The notes under the pieces were generated by a model. That model made no database searches. It was given only the letters and a program-made list of their open reading frames with translations, and was not told the origin of the DNA. Position numbers and translations under genes: made by a program. From Callipepla californica brunnescens (taxonomy: Eukaryota > Chordata > Aves > Galliformes > Odontophoridae), in assembly GCA_023055505.1 (NCBI GenBank), contig JALIRH010000008.1, positions 806,001 through 870,000 on the forward strand: 64,000 nt of DNA, written 5' to 3'. How positions within the stretch are numbered: the stretch's first letter is position 1; the number at the start of each line of letters is the position of its first letter. Positions 63,601 to 64,000 of this stretch are shown here, one piece after another.

Positions 63601-64000
63601 AGCAGAACAATTTCTCCTAACACCCTTCATCTTTCAACTGTTGTTTCCATTCCTGGACTTCTCAGTGAGTTTCTGTCTTCCGTATCTTCCCAATATGTGG
63701 GTGAGGTTGGCCAGAGTGTTCCAAGCTGGGCACTGCTGCCAGCTCCTGGGTCCCCTTGCGTGGGGACCTGGGCATGGAACAGCTTTGCCTGTCCCTGAAT
63801 GTCAGGTGTCTGAATTAGGGAGTATTGTAGGGCTGCCTTTCTGCTGCTAGCTGCTTCGGTCCCTGGCAGCAGCACCTGCCCACTGCCTCCTACCTGCTGC
63901 CACTGAGCTGCAGTCAGCCGTGCTGGTGGCATGCAGGACGTGTAACTCTTGTTTCCTGGGCTGCTGAGCTGCCTGCCCTCGTGCTGAACATTGCACCTGC
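60615..64000. other. Intronic stretch with a possible regulatory block
   Basis: No transposon or exon is recognised. The block 62200-62750 is listed separately. The rest shows only chance frames, the longest about 107 codons. Confidence 0.45.
62200..62750. promoter_or_regulatory. Candidate conserved non-coding element, AT-rich
   Basis: About 550 bp of AT-rich unique DNA contain TAATTAAT (62531-62538), ATAATTATGG (62624-62633), GATATAATTAAAAG (62671-62684), CTTAATTTTATCC and several AATAAA and GATA-like motifs, with no repeat signature. Of the intron's AT-rich blocks it looks most like a developmental enhancer. The claim rests on motif texture only. Confidence 0.3.

Larger units (their letters stand above)
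2849..64000 (+). other. GPC1: GPC1 intron 1 (5' part)
   Basis: No segment encoding the next conserved glypican block (an ICPQGYTCC-like motif) was found on the plus strand after the donor. No other gene with recognisable exons appears on either strand. The simplest reading is that the rest of the window is intron 1 of GPC1, which is also long in mammals. Repeat content is dominated by CR1. A small nested non-coding RNA cannot be excluded from sequence alone. Confidence 0.7.

Noticed and set aside
1..64000. CRISPR arrays, tRNA or rRNA genes, bacterial-type operons
   Set aside because: None seen. The sequence is vertebrate intron and flank, and the only regularly repeated motifs are CR1 tails and short tandem repeats.

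Overview
The window looks like vertebrate, specifically avian, genomic DNA. It is almost certainly from a galliform bird such as chicken. The evidence is a single CpG-island promoter with one short signal-peptide exon, followed by about 61 kb of non-coding DNA whose interspersed repeats are nearly all CR1 LINEs. There is also one deletion remnant that I recognise as the chicken mariner Galluhop. There is no bacterial gene organisation, and most open frames outside CR1 are chance frames.

Layout. Positions 1-1590 are AT-leaning upstream flank with no recognisable gene. A CpG island (about 1840-3090) carries GC boxes and an inverted CCAAT box. Inside it lies the first coding exon of glypican-1 (GPC1, 2692-2848, plus strand), which encodes the signal peptide and the first mature residues and ends in a consensus splice donor. 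No second glypican exon was found, so 2849-64000 is read as part of GPC1 intron 1. That assignment is inference.

Intron content. The main object is a nearly full-length sense CR1 element (about 20.1-24.1 kb). Its 950-codon ORF2 (endonuclease plus reverse transcriptase) is uninterrupted, while its ORF1 is frameshifted. It ends in four copies of an 8-bp tail repeat. About ten shorter CR1 fragments lie at 17.4-18.6, 37.5, 42.2-42.7, 53.1-53.5, 54.4-54.9, 57.4-58.3 and 59.8-60.6 kb, most of them antisense to GPC1. The last group is a plus/minus/plus mosaic. A 358-bp mariner remnant (33365-33722) carries a palindromic CRE. Small tandem duplications (20, 43 and 60 bp periods), a T26 run and several AT-rich blocks with homeodomain-type motifs (possible enhancers) make up the rest.

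How it works together. The host content is one transcription unit starting in the CpG island, with the first exon coding for secretion of a cell-surface heparan sulfate proteoglycan. The long intron probably holds regulatory DNA and has accumulated retroelements. I see no new multi-gene system here. The most notable items are the intact CR1 ORF2, the rearranged CR1 copies and the TE-borne CRE.
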